In this document: one piece after another, positions 8,860 to 18,963 of the stretch
How positions within the stretch are numbered: the stretch's first letter is position 1
How the letters are laid out: each line of letters opens with the position of its first letter
Source: Helicobacter cetorum MIT 00-7128
Lineage (GTDB): Bacteria; Campylobacterota; Campylobacteria; Campylobacterales; Helicobacteraceae
Reading direction: 5' to 3'
NCBI RefSeq assembly: GCF_000259255.1
Contig: NC_017737.1
Span: 744,001 to 808,000 of the forward strand
Length of the DNA stretch: 64,000 nucleotides
Program-made: the position numbers and the translations under genes
The notes under the pieces: model-generated
What the model was told of the DNA's origin: nothing
Seen by the model: only the letters and a program-made list of their open reading frames with translations
Databases searched by the model: none

Positions 8860-10238
8860 AATTTTATACTTATAGTGGAGAGACAGCAGCTGAGGCTTTA
8901 AAAGTGGCTCAAAGCCATCATGGTGTAGATGCTTTAGTGTTTAAAACACAAGAAATTCGTAAAAAAACGCTTAATTCTGCAGGGCTTTATGAAATTGTTG
9001 TGGCAGTTGAGGGAGAGAATGGTGATGATGAGCTCCCCAAAGAGCCTTTAGTTCCAGAAAGCTTATATGAAGATAATGCAAGCGAAGAAGATGTGGTTAT
9101 GCAACTTTCAAGCACCGTAGAAGAGATGCGTAAACTCGCTGGTGTTTCTAAAACTACCCCTAATCCAAAACCACTCATAAAGATTACTCCTAAAGAAACA
9201 CAAGATTTTTCTTTAGATAAGATGTTTTTAGAGCCAGAAAGTCCTACAATAAGCAATAGCTTTGCTAATAAGACTTTAAAGAGCGATAATAATGAGCAAG
9301 AAAAAGAACATCATCAAGAAATCAAGCGCATCAATACCGAATTGCACAAGATAACTGATAGTTTAAAACTGATTCAAAACATGTTTTGGGACGAGAAAAA
9401 TCCCGGTGGTAGTCTCATAAATATCCCTCAAGAATTTGCTGAAATCTATAAAATAGCCAAGCAAAGTGGGATGCGTTCAAGCCATTTAGATGAAATTATG
9501 CAATTAAGCTTGGAACTCATGCCTTTAAGAATGCGAGAAAATTCTGTTACGGTTAAGCGTTACTTTAGAGAAGTGTTGCGCAAGATGATATTGTGTCGCC
9601 CTGAAGATTTGAGTTTAAGAGAAAAGCGCATTTTAATGCTTGTAGGGCCTACGGGTGTGGGTAAGACTACCACTTTGGCAAAACTTGCTGCACGCTATTC
9701 TAAGATGTTAGACAAAAAATATAAGGTAGGTATTATCACTTTAGATAATTATCGTATTGGGGCTTTGGAACAATTAAGTTGGTATGCCAATAAGATGAAA
9801 ATGAGCATAGAAACCGTTATTGATGCTAAAGATTTTGCCAAAGAAATTGAGGCTTTGGAGTATTGTGATTTTATTTTAGTAGATACTACAGGGCATTCGC
9901 AATATGACAAACAAAAAATTGCTAGTTTAAAAGAATTTGTAGATGGGGGGTATAATATTGATGTGTCTTTAGTGCTTTCAGTTACCACTAAATACGAAGA
10001 TATGAAGGATATTTATGATTCTTTTGGGGTTTTAGGGATTGATACTTTGATTTTTACAAAACTAGATGAAAGTAGGGGATTAGGGAATTTATTTTCGCTT
10101 GTGCATGAGAGTCAAAAACCTATTAGCTATCTTTCTGTTGGACAAGAAGTGCCTATGGATTTAAAAGTAGCGACCAATGAATACTTAGTAGATTGCATGC
10201 TTGATGGCTTTATTAGTCCTAGTAAGGAAAATACATGA
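8856..10238 (+). CDS. flhF: Flagellar SRP-like GTPase FlhF
   Basis: A 460-residue SRP-type GTPase that sets flagellar number and polar placement. The N-terminal B region (about 1-185) is low-complexity and acidic. An alpha-helical N domain follows, then the G domain with P-loop GPTGVGKTT (264-272), the DTTGHSQYD motif near 343 and TKLDE near 399. It overlaps folK upstream and flhG downstream by four bases each. In H. pylori FlhF is also required for expression of RpoN-dependent flagellar genes. The start was chosen from the overlap and a GGGGG-rich ribosome binding site. Confidence 0.96.
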   Translation: MKFYTYSGETAAEALKVAQSHHGVDALVFKTQEIRKKTLNSAGLYEIVVAVEGENGDDELPKEPLVPESLYEDNASEEDVVMQLSSTVEEMRKLAGVSKTTPNPKPLIKITPKETQDFSLDKMFLEPESPTISNSFANKTLKSDNNEQEKEHHQEIKRINTELHKITDSLKLIQNMFWDEKNPGGSLINIPQEFAEIYKIAKQSGMRSSHLDEIMQLSLELMPLRMRENSVTVKRYFREVLRKMILCRPEDLSLREKRILMLVGPTGVGKTTTLAKLAARYSKMLDKKYKVGIITLDNYRIGALEQLSWYANKMKMSIETVIDAKDFAKEIEALEYCDFILVDTTGHSQYDKQKIASLKEFVDGGYNIDVSLVLSVTTKYEDMKDIYDSFGVLGIDTLIFTKLDESRGLGNLFSLVHESQKPISYLSVGQEVPMDLKVATNEYLVDCMLDGFISPSKENT

Positions 10239-11119
10239 GCAATCAAGCGAGTCGTTTAGAAAGTTTTCTTAGCACCAAGACTTCTAGAAGCTTTTTTTCT
10301 GATAAGGGTAACACGAAATTTATCGCTATAACAAGTGGTAAGGGCGGAGTTGGGAAATCCAATGTGAGTGCTAATTTGGCTTACTCTTTGTATAAGAAAG
10401 GCTATAAGGTAGGGGTTTTTGATGCGGATATTGGTCTAGCTAATTTAGATGTAATTTTTGGGGTAAAAACTCATAAAAATATTTTGCATGCCCTTAAGGG
10501 CGAGGCTAAACTCAAAGAGATTGTTTGTGCTATTGAACCGGGGCTTTGTCTTATTCCCGGCGATAGTGGCGAAGAGATTTTAAAATATGTTAGTGGTGTA
10601 GATGGTTTAGATAAATTTGTAGATGATGAGGGGATTTTAAGCTCTTTGGATTATATTATCATTGATACGGGAGCTGGAATTGGAGCTACTACGCAAGCAT
10701 TTTTAAATGCAAGCGATTGTGTGGTAGTTATCACTACGCCTGACCCATCAGCCATTACTGATGCGTATGCGTGCATGAAAATCAACTCCAAAAATAAAGA
10801 TGAGTTGTTTTTAATGGTAAATATGGTCTCTCAAGATAAAGAAGGTAGAGCAACTTATGACAAACTAGCCAAAGTGGCTAAGAATAATATTCCCTCATTA
10901 AGTTTGCATTATTTAGGGGCTTTAGAAAATAGCTCATTACTAAAGCGTTGTATTAGAGAGCGTAAAGTTTTGCGTAAGGTCGCTCCTAATGATTTGTTTT
11001 CTCAAGCGATTGACCAAGTGGCATTTATTTTAACTTCTAAGCTTGAAAAAGGTGCTTTAGAAAAGCCAAAAGAAGATTTTAAAAGTTTTTTCAAGCGGTT
11101 TTTAAAGTATTTGGGATAG
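10235..11119 (+). CDS. flhG: Flagellar number regulator FlhG (MinD/ParA-like ATPase, YlxH)
   Basis: A 294-residue MinD-family ATPase. The deviant Walker A GKGGVGKS is at 35-42, the switch I-like FDADIGLANLD at 62-72 and the IIIDTGAG segment near 141-148. A basic C-terminal tail (FKSFFKRFLKYLG) looks like an amphipathic membrane-targeting helix. FlhG works opposite FlhF to limit flagella and helps assemble the C ring through FliM/FliY, whose genes lie two and three genes downstream. It overlaps flhF by four bases. Confidence 0.96.
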   Translation: MSNQASRLESFLSTKTSRSFFSDKGNTKFIAITSGKGGVGKSNVSANLAYSLYKKGYKVGVFDADIGLANLDVIFGVKTHKNILHALKGEAKLKEIVCAIEPGLCLIPGDSGEEILKYVSGVDGLDKFVDDEGILSSLDYIIIDTGAGIGATTQAFLNASDCVVVITTPDPSAITDAYACMKINSKNKDELFLMVNMVSQDKEGRATYDKLAKVAKNNIPSLSLHYLGALENSSLLKRCIRERKVLRKVAPNDLFSQAIDQVAFILTSKLEKGALEKPKEDFKSFFKRFLKYLG

Positions 11120-11123
11120 GATT

Positions 11124-11438
11124 ATGAGAATACAGAATTTCATACATTTTTCTATCGTAGTAGGGTTTTTCTTGGGACTAGCGCTTGCTATGCTAAAATT
11201 TGACCAACCTGAGACCATTTTGCTTTGGACAATTATTTCTACGCTTGGTTTTTATCTTGTATCGCTTTTATTTGCCTCTATTTTTATCGCTTGCACTGAT
11301 TTAGATACTTGCTTATTTGATAAGAAAGGCACTGAAGAGCGTTTGACACATTTTAACCACGAGTTTAAAAACCGCGAAAAAGAAGTAACGAGTATTTTGA
11401 ATTATATTAGAAGTTATAATTTTGATGATGGGCAATAG
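11124..11438 (+). CDS. Small two-helix membrane protein in the flagellar operon (HP1033-like)
   Basis: A 104-residue protein with two hydrophobic helices (about 7-25 and 31-56) and a charged, probably cytosolic tail. It lies between flhG (gap 4 bases) and fliA, which overlaps its end. No catalytic motif is seen. Conserved position suggests a link to flagellar regulation, but no function can be assigned. Confidence 0.75.
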   Translation: MRIQNFIHFSIVVGFFLGLALAMLKFDQPETILLWTIISTLGFYLVSLLFASIFIACTDLDTCLFDKKGTEERLTHFNHEFKNREKEVTSILNYIRSYNFDDGQ

Positions 11439-12195
11439 AATGCAAGACTTTGATAATTTTGAAAACAGCGAGGCTTTAGAAAAGCCTAAAAATGTAGAGA
11501 AAATTCTCAATGCTTATGACAAGCAACAACACCACAATCAAGATGAATTAGCCCTGCAGTATTTACCAGCGGTGCGTGCTATGGCATTTCGCTTAAAAGA
11601 GCGCTTGCCTAGTTCTATTGATTTTAACGATTTGGTTTCTATTGGCACTGAAGAGTTAATCAAACTAGCAAGGCGTTATGAAAGTGCGCTTAATGACTCT
11701 TTTTGGGGCTATGCTAGAATGCGAGTTAATGGGGCAATGCTAGATTATTTGCGCTCTTTAGATGTGGTCTCTCGTTCTAGTAGAAAATTGATTAAAAATA
11801 TTGATAATGAGACAACTAAATATCTTAATGAGCATGGAATAGAGCCTAATGATGAATATTTAGCGCAAACTTTAGGTGAAGATATTGAAAAAATTAGAGA
11901 GGCTAAAGTAGCTTCTGATGTGTATGCACTAGTGCCTATAGATGAGCAATTTAATGCGATTGAGCAAGACCAAATCACTAAAAAAATTGAGACTGAAGAA
12001 TTATTAGAGCATGTGCAAGCCATTTTAAGCACCATGGGTCAAAGAGAGCAAACTCTTATCCAGCTTTATTATTTTGAAGAGTTGAATTTGAGTGAGATTA
12101 AAGAGATTTTAGGCATTACAGAATCACGCATTTCTCAAATTATTAAAGAAGTGATTAAAAAGGTGCGTAAGTCCTTAGGAGCAAATCATGGCTGA
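11428..12195 (+). CDS. fliA: Flagellar sigma factor 28, FliA
   Basis: A protein of about 255 residues with sigma-70 family regions: region 2 (about 35-110, including FNDLVSIGTEELIKLARRYE and the DNA-melting FWGYARMRVNGAMLDYLRS), region 3 and region 4 (ITESRISQIIKEVIKKVRK) with its helix-turn-helix near the end. It directs transcription of late flagellar genes such as flaA. The start is uncertain: a TTG at 11422, ATGs at 11425 and 11428 and another at 11440 are all in frame. 11428 gives the length I expect for H. pylori FliA. It overlaps the upstream gene and fliM. Confidence 0.95.
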   Translation: MGNRMQDFDNFENSEALEKPKNVEKILNAYDKQQHHNQDELALQYLPAVRAMAFRLKERLPSSIDFNDLVSIGTEELIKLARRYESALNDSFWGYARMRVNGAMLDYLRSLDVVSRSSRKLIKNIDNETTKYLNEHGIEPNDEYLAQTLGEDIEKIREAKVASDVYALVPIDEQFNAIEQDQITKKIETEELLEHVQAILSTMGQREQTLIQLYYFEELNLSEIKEILGITESRISQIIKEVIKKVRKSLGANHG

Positions 12196-13252
12196 TATTT
12201 TAAGCCAAGAAGAAATTGATGCGCTTTTAGAAGTCGTTGATGAAAATGTAGATATTCAAAATGTCCAAAAAAAGGATATTATCCCCCAACGCAGTGTAAC
12301 TTTATATGATTTTAAGCGCCCTAATCGTGTGAGTAGAGAGCAACTACGCTCTTTTAGAAGTGTGCATGAAAAAATGGCAAGAAATCTCTCTAGTCAAATT
12401 TCTTCTATCATGCGCTCTATTGTAGAAATCCAACTTCATAGCGTTGATCAAATGACTTATGGCGAATTTCTAATGAGCTTACCAAGCCCAACAAGCTTTA
12501 ATGTTTTTTCTATGAAACCTATGGGAGGAACGGGGGTTTTAGAAATTAATCCTAGCATTGCTTTTCCTATGATTGATAGGTTATTAGGGGGCAAGGGTAG
12601 TGCGTATGAGGAAAATAGAGAGTTTAGCGATATTGAATTGAACTTGTTAGATACGATTTTGCGCCAAGTTATGCAGATTTTAAAAGAAGTTTGGGCGCCT
12701 GTAGTAGAAATGTTTCCCACTATTGATGCCAAGGAATCTAGTGCGAATGTGGTGCAAATTGTCGCACAAAATGAAATTGCGATTATGGTGGTTTTAGAAA
12801 TTATTATCGGACATAGTCGTGGCATGATGAATATTTGCTATCCGGTCATTTCCATTGAAAGCATTCTTTCTAAAATGGGGAGTAGGGATTTAATGGTTTC
12901 AGAAACCAATTCTAAAAAGAGCCGTAATAAAGAATTGCAAGCCTTATTAAGTGGGGTTAGCGTAGATATGATGGTGTTTTTAGGCTCAGTAGAATTGAGC
13001 TTAAAAGAAGTGCTAGATTTAGATGTAGGGGATACGATTCGCTTAAATAAAGTGGCTAATGATGAAGTGAGCGTGCATATCCATAGAAAAAAGCGCTTTT
13101 TGGCAAGTGTGGGCTTTCAAGGTTATAGAAAGACGATTCAAATTAAAGAAATTGCCTATAGTGAAAAAGAACATACCAAAGAGATTTTAGAAATGCTAGA
13201 AGAACAGCGTAGAGGTAAAGTAGGTGATATTATGAAAGCAGAAGAAGAGTAA
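12188..13252 (+). CDS. fliM: Flagellar motor switch protein FliM
   Basis: A 354-residue FliM. The N-terminal LSQEEIDALL (about 5-14) is the peptide that binds phosphorylated CheY. The middle domain (about 45-235), with conserved FLMSLPSPTSFNVFSMKPM and LLGG motifs, contacts FliG. The C-terminal SpoA-type domain (about 255-335) packs with FliY/FliN in the C ring. It overlaps fliA by eight bases and is followed after two bases by fliY, so all three are translationally coupled. Confidence 0.97.
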   Translation: MADILSQEEIDALLEVVDENVDIQNVQKKDIIPQRSVTLYDFKRPNRVSREQLRSFRSVHEKMARNLSSQISSIMRSIVEIQLHSVDQMTYGEFLMSLPSPTSFNVFSMKPMGGTGVLEINPSIAFPMIDRLLGGKGSAYEENREFSDIELNLLDTILRQVMQILKEVWAPVVEMFPTIDAKESSANVVQIVAQNEIAIMVVLEIIIGHSRGMMNICYPVISIESILSKMGSRDLMVSETNSKKSRNKELQALLSGVSVDMMVFLGSVELSLKEVLDLDVGDTIRLNKVANDEVSVHIHRKKRFLASVGFQGYRKTIQIKEIAYSEKEHTKEILEMLEEQRRGKVGDIMKAEEE

Positions 13253-13254
13253 GC

Positions 13255-14133
13255 ATGCAAGATTTTATTAAACTTTTTATTCAAGAGATTATTTCCACTT
13301 TAGAGGGCTTAGTAGGTAAAGCTCCAAATGTGGAATTAAAAGAAGAAATAGCAAATACAGAAGATGAGGCATGGGGAGCATTAGTGAATGTGCCTTATGC
13401 AAGAGTGGTTATTAATGCATCTCAAAAGAGTGATGGCAATATAGAATTTTTGGCATCTGTAGGGCTAGTTACTGCGTTGAGTGATTTAATGCTAGGGGGT
13501 GATGGGGCTAGTAAAGAAGAAATGGATAATGATGATTTAGACGCTTTTAAAGAAATGGCATCTAATATTTTTGGTGCATTAGCTACAAGCTTAAAGTCTC
13601 AAGAATTACTTCCTAAATTAAATTTCACTACAACCAATGCTGAGATTGCCCAAGAACTTCCTAAAAAAGAGGATTATGCCAAAGCCTATACACTCTCTTT
13701 TAATATGGAAGGGCTTGAAGAAAGTAAAGTAATTTTATTAACGACTTCAGCATTTGATAACCAATTAGATGCTACAAGCGCTCCTGCTGAAAGCTCAACT
13801 AATGAGGAAAGTAAACAAGAAGAGCCACAAATTCATGAAAGCCATGTATTAGAAGGCACAGAAATTCGCAATATTGGCATGCTTTTAGATGTGAAATTGA
13901 ATGTTAAAGTGCGTATTGGTCAAAAAAAGATGATTTTAAAAGATGTGGTTTCTATGGATATTGGGAGTGTTGTAGAATTAGACCAATTAGTGAATGACCC
14001 TTTAGAGATTTTGGTTGATGATAAGATTATAGCCAAGGGTGAAGTAGTGATTGTAGATGGGAATTTTGGCATACAAATCACTGATATTGGCACAAAAAAA
14101 GAGCGTTTAGAGCAATTAAAAGAGCAAGGTTAG
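13255..14133 (+). CDS. fliY: Flagellar motor switch phosphatase FliY
   Basis: A 292-residue protein with a C-terminal SpoA/FliN domain (about 205-285, containing MLLDVKLNVKVRIGQKKMILKD). The N-terminal CheC-like region (about 1-165) contains a segment resembling CheC helices (DLDAFKEMASNIFGAL near 98-113). It lacks an EIDALL CheY-binding peptide like that of FliM. In epsilonproteobacteria FliY and FliN coexist in the switch complex. A charged, Ser/Glu-rich linker (about 170-200) joins the domains. It ends the flagellar operon; the YhcH-like gene starts six bases later. Confidence 0.94.
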   Translation: MQDFIKLFIQEIISTLEGLVGKAPNVELKEEIANTEDEAWGALVNVPYARVVINASQKSDGNIEFLASVGLVTALSDLMLGGDGASKEEMDNDDLDAFKEMASNIFGALATSLKSQELLPKLNFTTTNAEIAQELPKKEDYAKAYTLSFNMEGLEESKVILLTTSAFDNQLDATSAPAESSTNEESKQEEPQIHESHVLEGTEIRNIGMLLDVKLNVKVRIGQKKMILKDVVSMDIGSVVELDQLVNDPLEILVDDKIIAKGEVVIVDGNFGIQITDIGTKKERLEQLKEQG

Positions 14134-14676
<543 letters not shown>

Positions 14677-14678
14677 GA

Positions 14679-15176
14679 ATGAGTATATTGAGTGTTTTTT
14701 TAGGAATATTTTTTGGTATTTTAGGAGCATCAGAGGCTTTAGAACTTCCCGGAGTTTATAAAACTCAAGCCTTTTTGAATGCGAAAAGTTCGTATGTAGA
14801 GTTTTTTGAATACAAGGGAAAGTTCTATGCTTATGGTATTTCTAATGCTGATGGGTCTAATGCTAGAAAGGATAAGAATAACCCTGACCCTAGATTAAGA
14901 AATCGTAGCGATAAGGGTGTAGTGTTTTTGAGCGATTTAACGCAAGTAGGACATAGGTATTATAAAGGTGGCAAAGCTTATAATTTTTATGATGGCAGAA
15001 CCTATTATGTGAAAGTAGTGCAAAATGATAATGGAGATTTAGAATTTACGCCAAGCTATGATAAGTGGGGATATGTGGGCAAGACTTTTACATGGAAACG
15101 CTTAGATAATCAAGAAATCAAATCTTTGAAAATCAAGCGTTTTGATTTGGGTGAAGTGATTCGCACTATTCCTTAA
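14679..15176 (+). CDS. Secreted DUF2147 / lipocalin-like protein (HP1028-like)
   Basis: A 165-residue protein with an N-terminal signal peptide (about 1-20, ending near ASEALELP) and no lipobox. The mature part is beta-rich with DUF2147 features: an N-terminal GVYKT, a central YKGGKAYNFYDGRTYYVKV and a final FTWKRL. H. pylori HP1028 in this position was reported to have a lipocalin fold and to be secreted. A ligand-binding periplasmic or extracellular role is inferred. It is convergent with fur; only about eight bases separate the stops. Confidence 0.8.
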   Translation: MSILSVFLGIFFGILGASEALELPGVYKTQAFLNAKSSYVEFFEYKGKFYAYGISNADGSNARKDKNNPDPRLRNRSDKGVVFLSDLTQVGHRYYKGGKAYNFYDGRTYYVKVVQNDNGDLEFTPSYDKWGYVGKTFTWKRLDNQEIKSLKIKRFDLGEVIRTIP

Positions 15177-15184
15177 ACTCCCCC

Positions 15185-15637
15185 TTACTTTTCTTCTTCT
15201 TGGCAATCCTTGCACCATACAAATAACTTCATATCATGGCTAATAAGCTTAGCTTCATATTTTTTAGCAACCTCATTTTGGCGTTCTTCAATTTCTTGGT
15301 CAGCAAATTCAATGATTTTTCCACAATGCAAGCAAATGATATGGTCGTGGTGTTCTTTGGCGGCAATCTCATAACGCCGACCGCTTTTAGAGGTTTCCAA
15401 AGTGCAAATAAAGTTTTCTTTTTCTAAGAAATTTAAAATGCGATACACTGAAGAAATGCTTGTATTTTTATCTTTTTGGCGGATACAATGCGTGATTTCT
15501 TCGGGACTTAAATGTGTGCCACTGCGATACAATACGCTGACTACTTCTTCTCGTTGCTTAGAATTTTTTAATCCATTCTTTTTAATAGACATTCTTAAGC
15601 GTTCTAAAATAGATTCCAAAGTTTCTAATCGTTTCAT
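15185..15637 (-). CDS. fur: Ferric uptake regulator Fur
   Basis: A 150-residue Fur with a winged-helix DNA-binding domain (about 1-90) that carries the family's N-terminal extension. The dimerisation domain holds metal ligands: HHDHIICLHC (96-105) with Cys102 and Cys105, and a second CXXC at 142-145. The two CXXC pairs form the structural zinc site. In H. pylori Fur represses targets in both iron-bound and iron-free states and autoregulates. A -10 box at 15700-15705 and AT-rich upstream DNA fit this. Confidence 0.97.
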   Translation of the reverse strand: MKRLETLESILERLRMSIKKNGLKNSKQREEVVSVLYRSGTHLSPEEITHCIRQKDKNTSISSVYRILNFLEKENFICTLETSKSGRRYEIAAKEHHDHIICLHCGKIIEFADQEIEERQNEVAKKYEAKLISHDMKLFVWCKDCQEEEK

Positions 15638-15699
15638 GGTTAAAATATTTTCCTTTCTAAAAAATCGTATTCTATCAAAATGCTTTATATAGCGAGAAT

Positions 15700-15705
15700 A
15701 TTATA
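15700..15705 (-). promoter_or_regulatory. -10 box of the fur promoter, with AT-rich Fur-box-like DNA upstream
   Basis: Minus-strand TATAAT about 63 bases before the fur start. Upstream at about 15735-15760 lies a TAATAATGAG-type sequence like Fur operators in H. pylori, which would fit autoregulation. The box boundaries cannot be fixed from one sequence. Confidence 0.5.
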
Positions 15706-15904
15706 ACACATAACAATGAGATGATGTATAAATAAAACTCATTATTATTTTGATAGCTCTTAAGAATACCACAAAATGTGAAATAATTTCTTATTTTTAG
15801 ATTTTTTTGTCAGATAGGGTGTAATCTTTAATATTTGTTAGCTATAGAGGTGTTTAATAAATCGCATTTTAATTGATTAGGAATTTTAAGAAAGGGAGTT
15901 TATT

Positions 15905-16474
15905 ATGAAAACAATAAGTTATTATAATTTTTTTGTATCGTTATTAGTTCTCTTGCTTGGAGCTTGTGCTAATCCTAAGATAAGCAAAAAGGGGTATTTT
16001 AGAAATGTTCCTACTTGACTTGTAGAAGATAGAAGTTCATATATTCTTCAAGCTATAGGCACTTGGAATGTTACACCAAATGTTACTGAGGCTCAGGCTA
16101 TTGATAGGTCTAGCTTGCGTGCTAAAGAGCGTGTAGCTTATCAAATTACAGAAAAAATTCATACCGTTTATGTAAAATCCAAAGACGACCAGCATAAAAA
16201 ACATGATTTTACGGTTGTAAGACAAATTGAGGGGGCGATTTTAAAGGGCTTAAAAGACAATATGGAAATGCTAAATAAATGGGTTAATCCCTATAATAAC
16301 GAAGTTTTTGTTATAGTAAGGGCTAAATCGTATAATGAAGATATTTTGCGTAAGAGTTTGCAGAGAATCCCCTCTCTAGATAAAAAAACCATAGATAACA
16401 TTTTAAAAGCTATCGCTGAAATCTTTAATGATTCCTTTAGTTATGATGAGGCAAATATCCCTAGAGAAATGTAG
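15905..16474 (+). pseudogene. LPP20-family lipoprotein gene interrupted by an in-frame TGA
   Basis: A lipoprotein reading frame starts at 15905 with a signal peptide and lipobox (LLLGAC, Cys near residue 21). It runs in one frame to a TAG at 16472-16474, broken only by a TGA at codon 38 (16016-16018). The TGA falls where the LPP20 family has Trp (PDWVVGD in LPP20, here PT-stop-LVED), so one G-to-A change from TGG explains it. The downstream part, with a possible TTG start at 16115, is intact: AKERVAYQITEKI and the VFVIVRAKS segment match the family. As read, no full lipoprotein is made. A sequencing error is the main alternative. Confidence 0.75.
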
Positions 16475-16479
16475 GGTTT

Positions 16480-17655
16480 TTAGCCTTTGATTTTTTCTAA
16501 CCATTCTTTAAGGGTTTTTTCAAACCCTATCTTTTGAGAATACACAAATTTTAAAGGTCTTTCTAAATAATCTTGCTTGACATAGCCATTATAATCATGG
16601 GGGTAGAGATAGTCTTTAGCATGGGGGAGTAGATGTTTTGGCACCGGATAAATTACCCCTGATTTAATCGCATCTAAGGCGCTATTAATGGCGTTATAAG
16701 CGGTATTAGATTTAGGCGAACAAGCTAAATAAATCACGCATTGGCTTAAAATAATGCGAGCTTCTGGATAGCCAATTTGTTTGACTGAAAGCAAAGTAGA
16801 AGTAGCTAGATTAAGAGCGTTTGGATTGGCATTGCCTATATCTTCGCTTGCAAAAATCACTAAGCGCCTTGCAATAAATTCAGGGTTTTCCCCTCCAGCA
16901 ATTAGGCGTGCTAGATAATATAAAGAGGCGTTTTCATCACTCCCTCTTAAAGACTTTATAAGAGCGCTTGTAAGGTTATAGTGTGTATCATCGCTTGCAC
17001 TACCATCATTTAAGCTATGAGGGCGTAAGGATTTTAGAGTTTCTAAAGTGATAGGATTTTCTATCTTAGCGCTCAAATCTAAAAGGTTTAATAGCGCTCT
17101 AGCATCGCCAGCACTATTGTTTAAAAGATAATTTTTAGCGCTAGGTTCTATGCTAACTTTTAATAATAGAAGAGCTTTAGAGCAAAGCTCTTCTAATTCA
17201 ATAGAATTTAAAGGAAATAGTTCAAAAACAAAACTTCTTGAGCGAATGGCATGTGTTAGAGTGTAGCGTGGGTCTTGCGTGCTAGCCCCTAAGACTAGGG
17301 CTTGTTCTTTTTCCATAATGGGGAGCAAAAATTCTTGTTGGGTTTTATTCAAGCGGTGGGTTTCATCAATAAAAATAGTGGGCTTTAAAAGGGTATTTTG
17401 GTAATTTTTAAGCTTTAAGCGTAAATCATCAAGCTTAAAATCTGTTGCGTTAAAAAAGAGCAAGGGACGCTCTAGGGTATTGGCAATAATTTTGGCTAAA
17501 CTTGTTTTGCCTACACCCGGAGGACCATAAAAAAAGGCATGGGGGAAATGGCGTTTAATGAGCGCTTGATAAAGGGGGGCGTTTTTTCCTATTAAATGGG
17601 TTTGCCCTATAAAATCTTCTAAACTTTTAGGGCTTAATAAATTAGCTAAACTCAT
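16480..17655 (-). CDS. rarA: Replication-associated AAA+ ATPase RarA/MgsA
   Basis: A 391-residue clamp-loader-like AAA+ protein. The Walker A motif GPPGVGKT is at 44-51, the Walker B/DExH motif FIDETHR near 95-101, sensor 1 GASTQDP near 128 and the arginine-finger region TLTHAIRSRSFVFEL near 137-151. The C-terminal half (about 230-391) is the tetramerisation domain with the family's HYNLTSALIKSLRGSDENASLYYLARLI. RarA acts at stalled or gapped forks. It overlaps hspR by four bases and so ends the cbpA-hspR operon, like HP1026. Confidence 0.93.
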   Translation of the reverse strand: MSLANLLSPKSLEDFIGQTHLIGKNAPLYQALIKRHFPHAFFYGPPGVGKTSLAKIIANTLERPLLFFNATDFKLDDLRLKLKNYQNTLLKPTIFIDETHRLNKTQQEFLLPIMEKEQALVLGASTQDPRYTLTHAIRSRSFVFELFPLNSIELEELCSKALLLLKVSIEPSAKNYLLNNSAGDARALLNLLDLSAKIENPITLETLKSLRPHSLNDGSASDDTHYNLTSALIKSLRGSDENASLYYLARLIAGGENPEFIARRLVIFASEDIGNANPNALNLATSTLLSVKQIGYPEARIILSQCVIYLACSPKSNTAYNAINSALDAIKSGVIYPVPKHLLPHAKDYLYPHDYNGYVKQDYLERPLKFVYSQKIGFEKTLKEWLEKIKG

Positions 17656-18014
17656 TTTTTAAATAAAATCAATTCATAGGTGTTTAAAGGCATGCTTGAA
17701 TCTTTAACCAAATTAGTGTTTTCTTTAGGGCGTTTGGTGTGTGCGTTTTGGAGTTCATTATTAAGCCTGTCTAATTCTTCTTTTAAGCGTAAAATAATAT
17801 CCACTCCAGCTAAATTGACGCCCAAATCTCGTGTAAGGCGTAAAATGGTTTTAATCTTATCAATATCTCGCTGAGAATATAGGCGCATTTTCCCATCGGT
17901 TCTATTAGGTTCTACTAGCCCCTCTTTTTCATATTGGCGTAAGGTTTGAGGATGCACTTCTAAAATTTTAGCTACCACACTAATGAGATAAAGGGGTTCA
18001 TCATAATCACACAT
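17652..18014 (-). CDS. hspR: MerR-family heat-shock repressor HspR
   Basis: A 120-residue MerR-like regulator. The N-terminal winged helix includes ISVVAKILEVHPQTLRQYEKEGLV (about 11-34) and the wing GKMRLYSQRDI. A leucine-rich helix (about 60-95) suits dimerisation. HspR represses the cbpA-hspR-rarA, groESL and hrcA-grpE-dnaK operons in H. pylori by binding HAIR inverted repeats. One such repeat is seen upstream of cbpA, so the operon is autoregulated. It follows cbpA by about 17 bases. Confidence 0.95.
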   Translation of the reverse strand: MCDYDEPLYLISVVAKILEVHPQTLRQYEKEGLVEPNRTDGKMRLYSQRDIDKIKTILRLTRDLGVNLAGVDIILRLKEELDRLNNELQNAHTKRPKENTNLVKDSSMPLNTYELILFKK

Positions 18015-18031
18015 TTTACTATCCTTATATT

Positions 18032-18895
18032 TTATAACTCTTTTTCTAACAAGGTTTTAAGCTCATTTGAAAGCTCTTCAACTTTAGGCAAGACTAAACG
18101 AGCTTGCAAATATAAGTCCCCTACATGCGCATTTTTTCTATTTTTGACCCCTTGTTCTTTAACACGGAATTTTTGTGCGCCCTTAGTATTTTGTGGGATA
18201 GTTAAGGTTAGGGTTTTATGAGGGGCTTGAATCTCAACCTTGCCTCCAAAAAGAGCGGTTTTTAAGGGTAGGTCAAAAGTTTGGATAATATTATCTTTTT
18301 CACGCCTATAGATTTCATCTTCTAAAATACAGATTTTTAAGAGTAAGTCCCCTCTGCCTGTGCGCCCCATTTTTCCTTTATTGCGCACTCTAATCTTTTC
18401 ACCCTCTTCTACACCAATAGGGATTTTGATGCTAAAAGTTTCATTATTGATGCTCACTTCTTTTTTGTTGCCTAAAATGGTATCTAACACAGAAACATTG
18501 AGATTAGCAACAATATCTAAATTTTCAGATTCAAAGTTGGAAAAACCAAAATTAGAGAACCCTTGAGAGCCGCCAAAACCTTGAGAAAAACCCCCATGTC
18601 CAAAAATAGAACTTAAAATATCGTCTAAATTAGCGCCAGAGCCACGACTTCTAGCAAAATCGCTAAAGTTTTGCCCTCCAAACATATTGTCTCCAAATTG
18701 GTCGTATTGCCGACGCTTTTCTTCATCGCTTAAAATTTCATAAGCAGCATTAATTTCTTTAAATTTTTCTTCTGCCTCTTTGGTTTTATTCAAATCAGGG
18801 TGGTATTGGCGTGCTAAACGGCGATAAGATTTTTTGATTTCATCTTGACTAGCATTTTCACTAACATTTAAAGTTTGGTATAAGCTTTTACTCAT
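18032..18895 (-). CDS. cbpA: DnaJ-like co-chaperone CbpA
   Basis: A 287-residue type II J protein. The J domain spans 1-70 with HPD at 32-34, which stimulates DnaK. A Gly/Phe-rich linker follows (about 75-120), then two C-terminal beta-barrel substrate domains (about 122-280). There is no zinc finger, which separates it from DnaJ. It heads the cbpA-hspR-rarA operon and its promoter carries a HAIR operator. Confidence 0.95.
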   Translation of the reverse strand: MSKSLYQTLNVSENASQDEIKKSYRRLARQYHPDLNKTKEAEEKFKEINAAYEILSDEEKRRQYDQFGDNMFGGQNFSDFARSRGSGANLDDILSSIFGHGGFSQGFGGSQGFSNFGFSNFESENLDIVANLNVSVLDTILGNKKEVSINNETFSIKIPIGVEEGEKIRVRNKGKMGRTGRGDLLLKICILEDEIYRREKDNIIQTFDLPLKTALFGGKVEIQAPHKTLTLTIPQNTKGAQKFRVKEQGVKNRKNAHVGDLYLQARLVLPKVEELSNELKTLLEKEL

Positions 18896-18931
18896 TGTTT
18901 TGCCTTACAAAATAATTTTAAAGTGAATGCT

Positions 18932-18961
18932 ATCATAAAACTTTAGTGTAAGTCAATCAAG
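18932..18961 (-). promoter_or_regulatory. cbpA promoter: -10 box and HAIR operator for HspR
   Basis: On the minus strand, 18961 to 18941 reads CTTGATT-N7-ACTAAAG. This matches the HAIR consensus CTTGAGT-N7-ACTCAAG with one mismatch per arm and the exact 7-base spacer. A TATGAT -10 box follows at 18937-18932, so the operator covers the -35 region. HspR bound here would block RNA polymerase. Confidence 0.8.
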
Positions 18962-18963
18962 TT

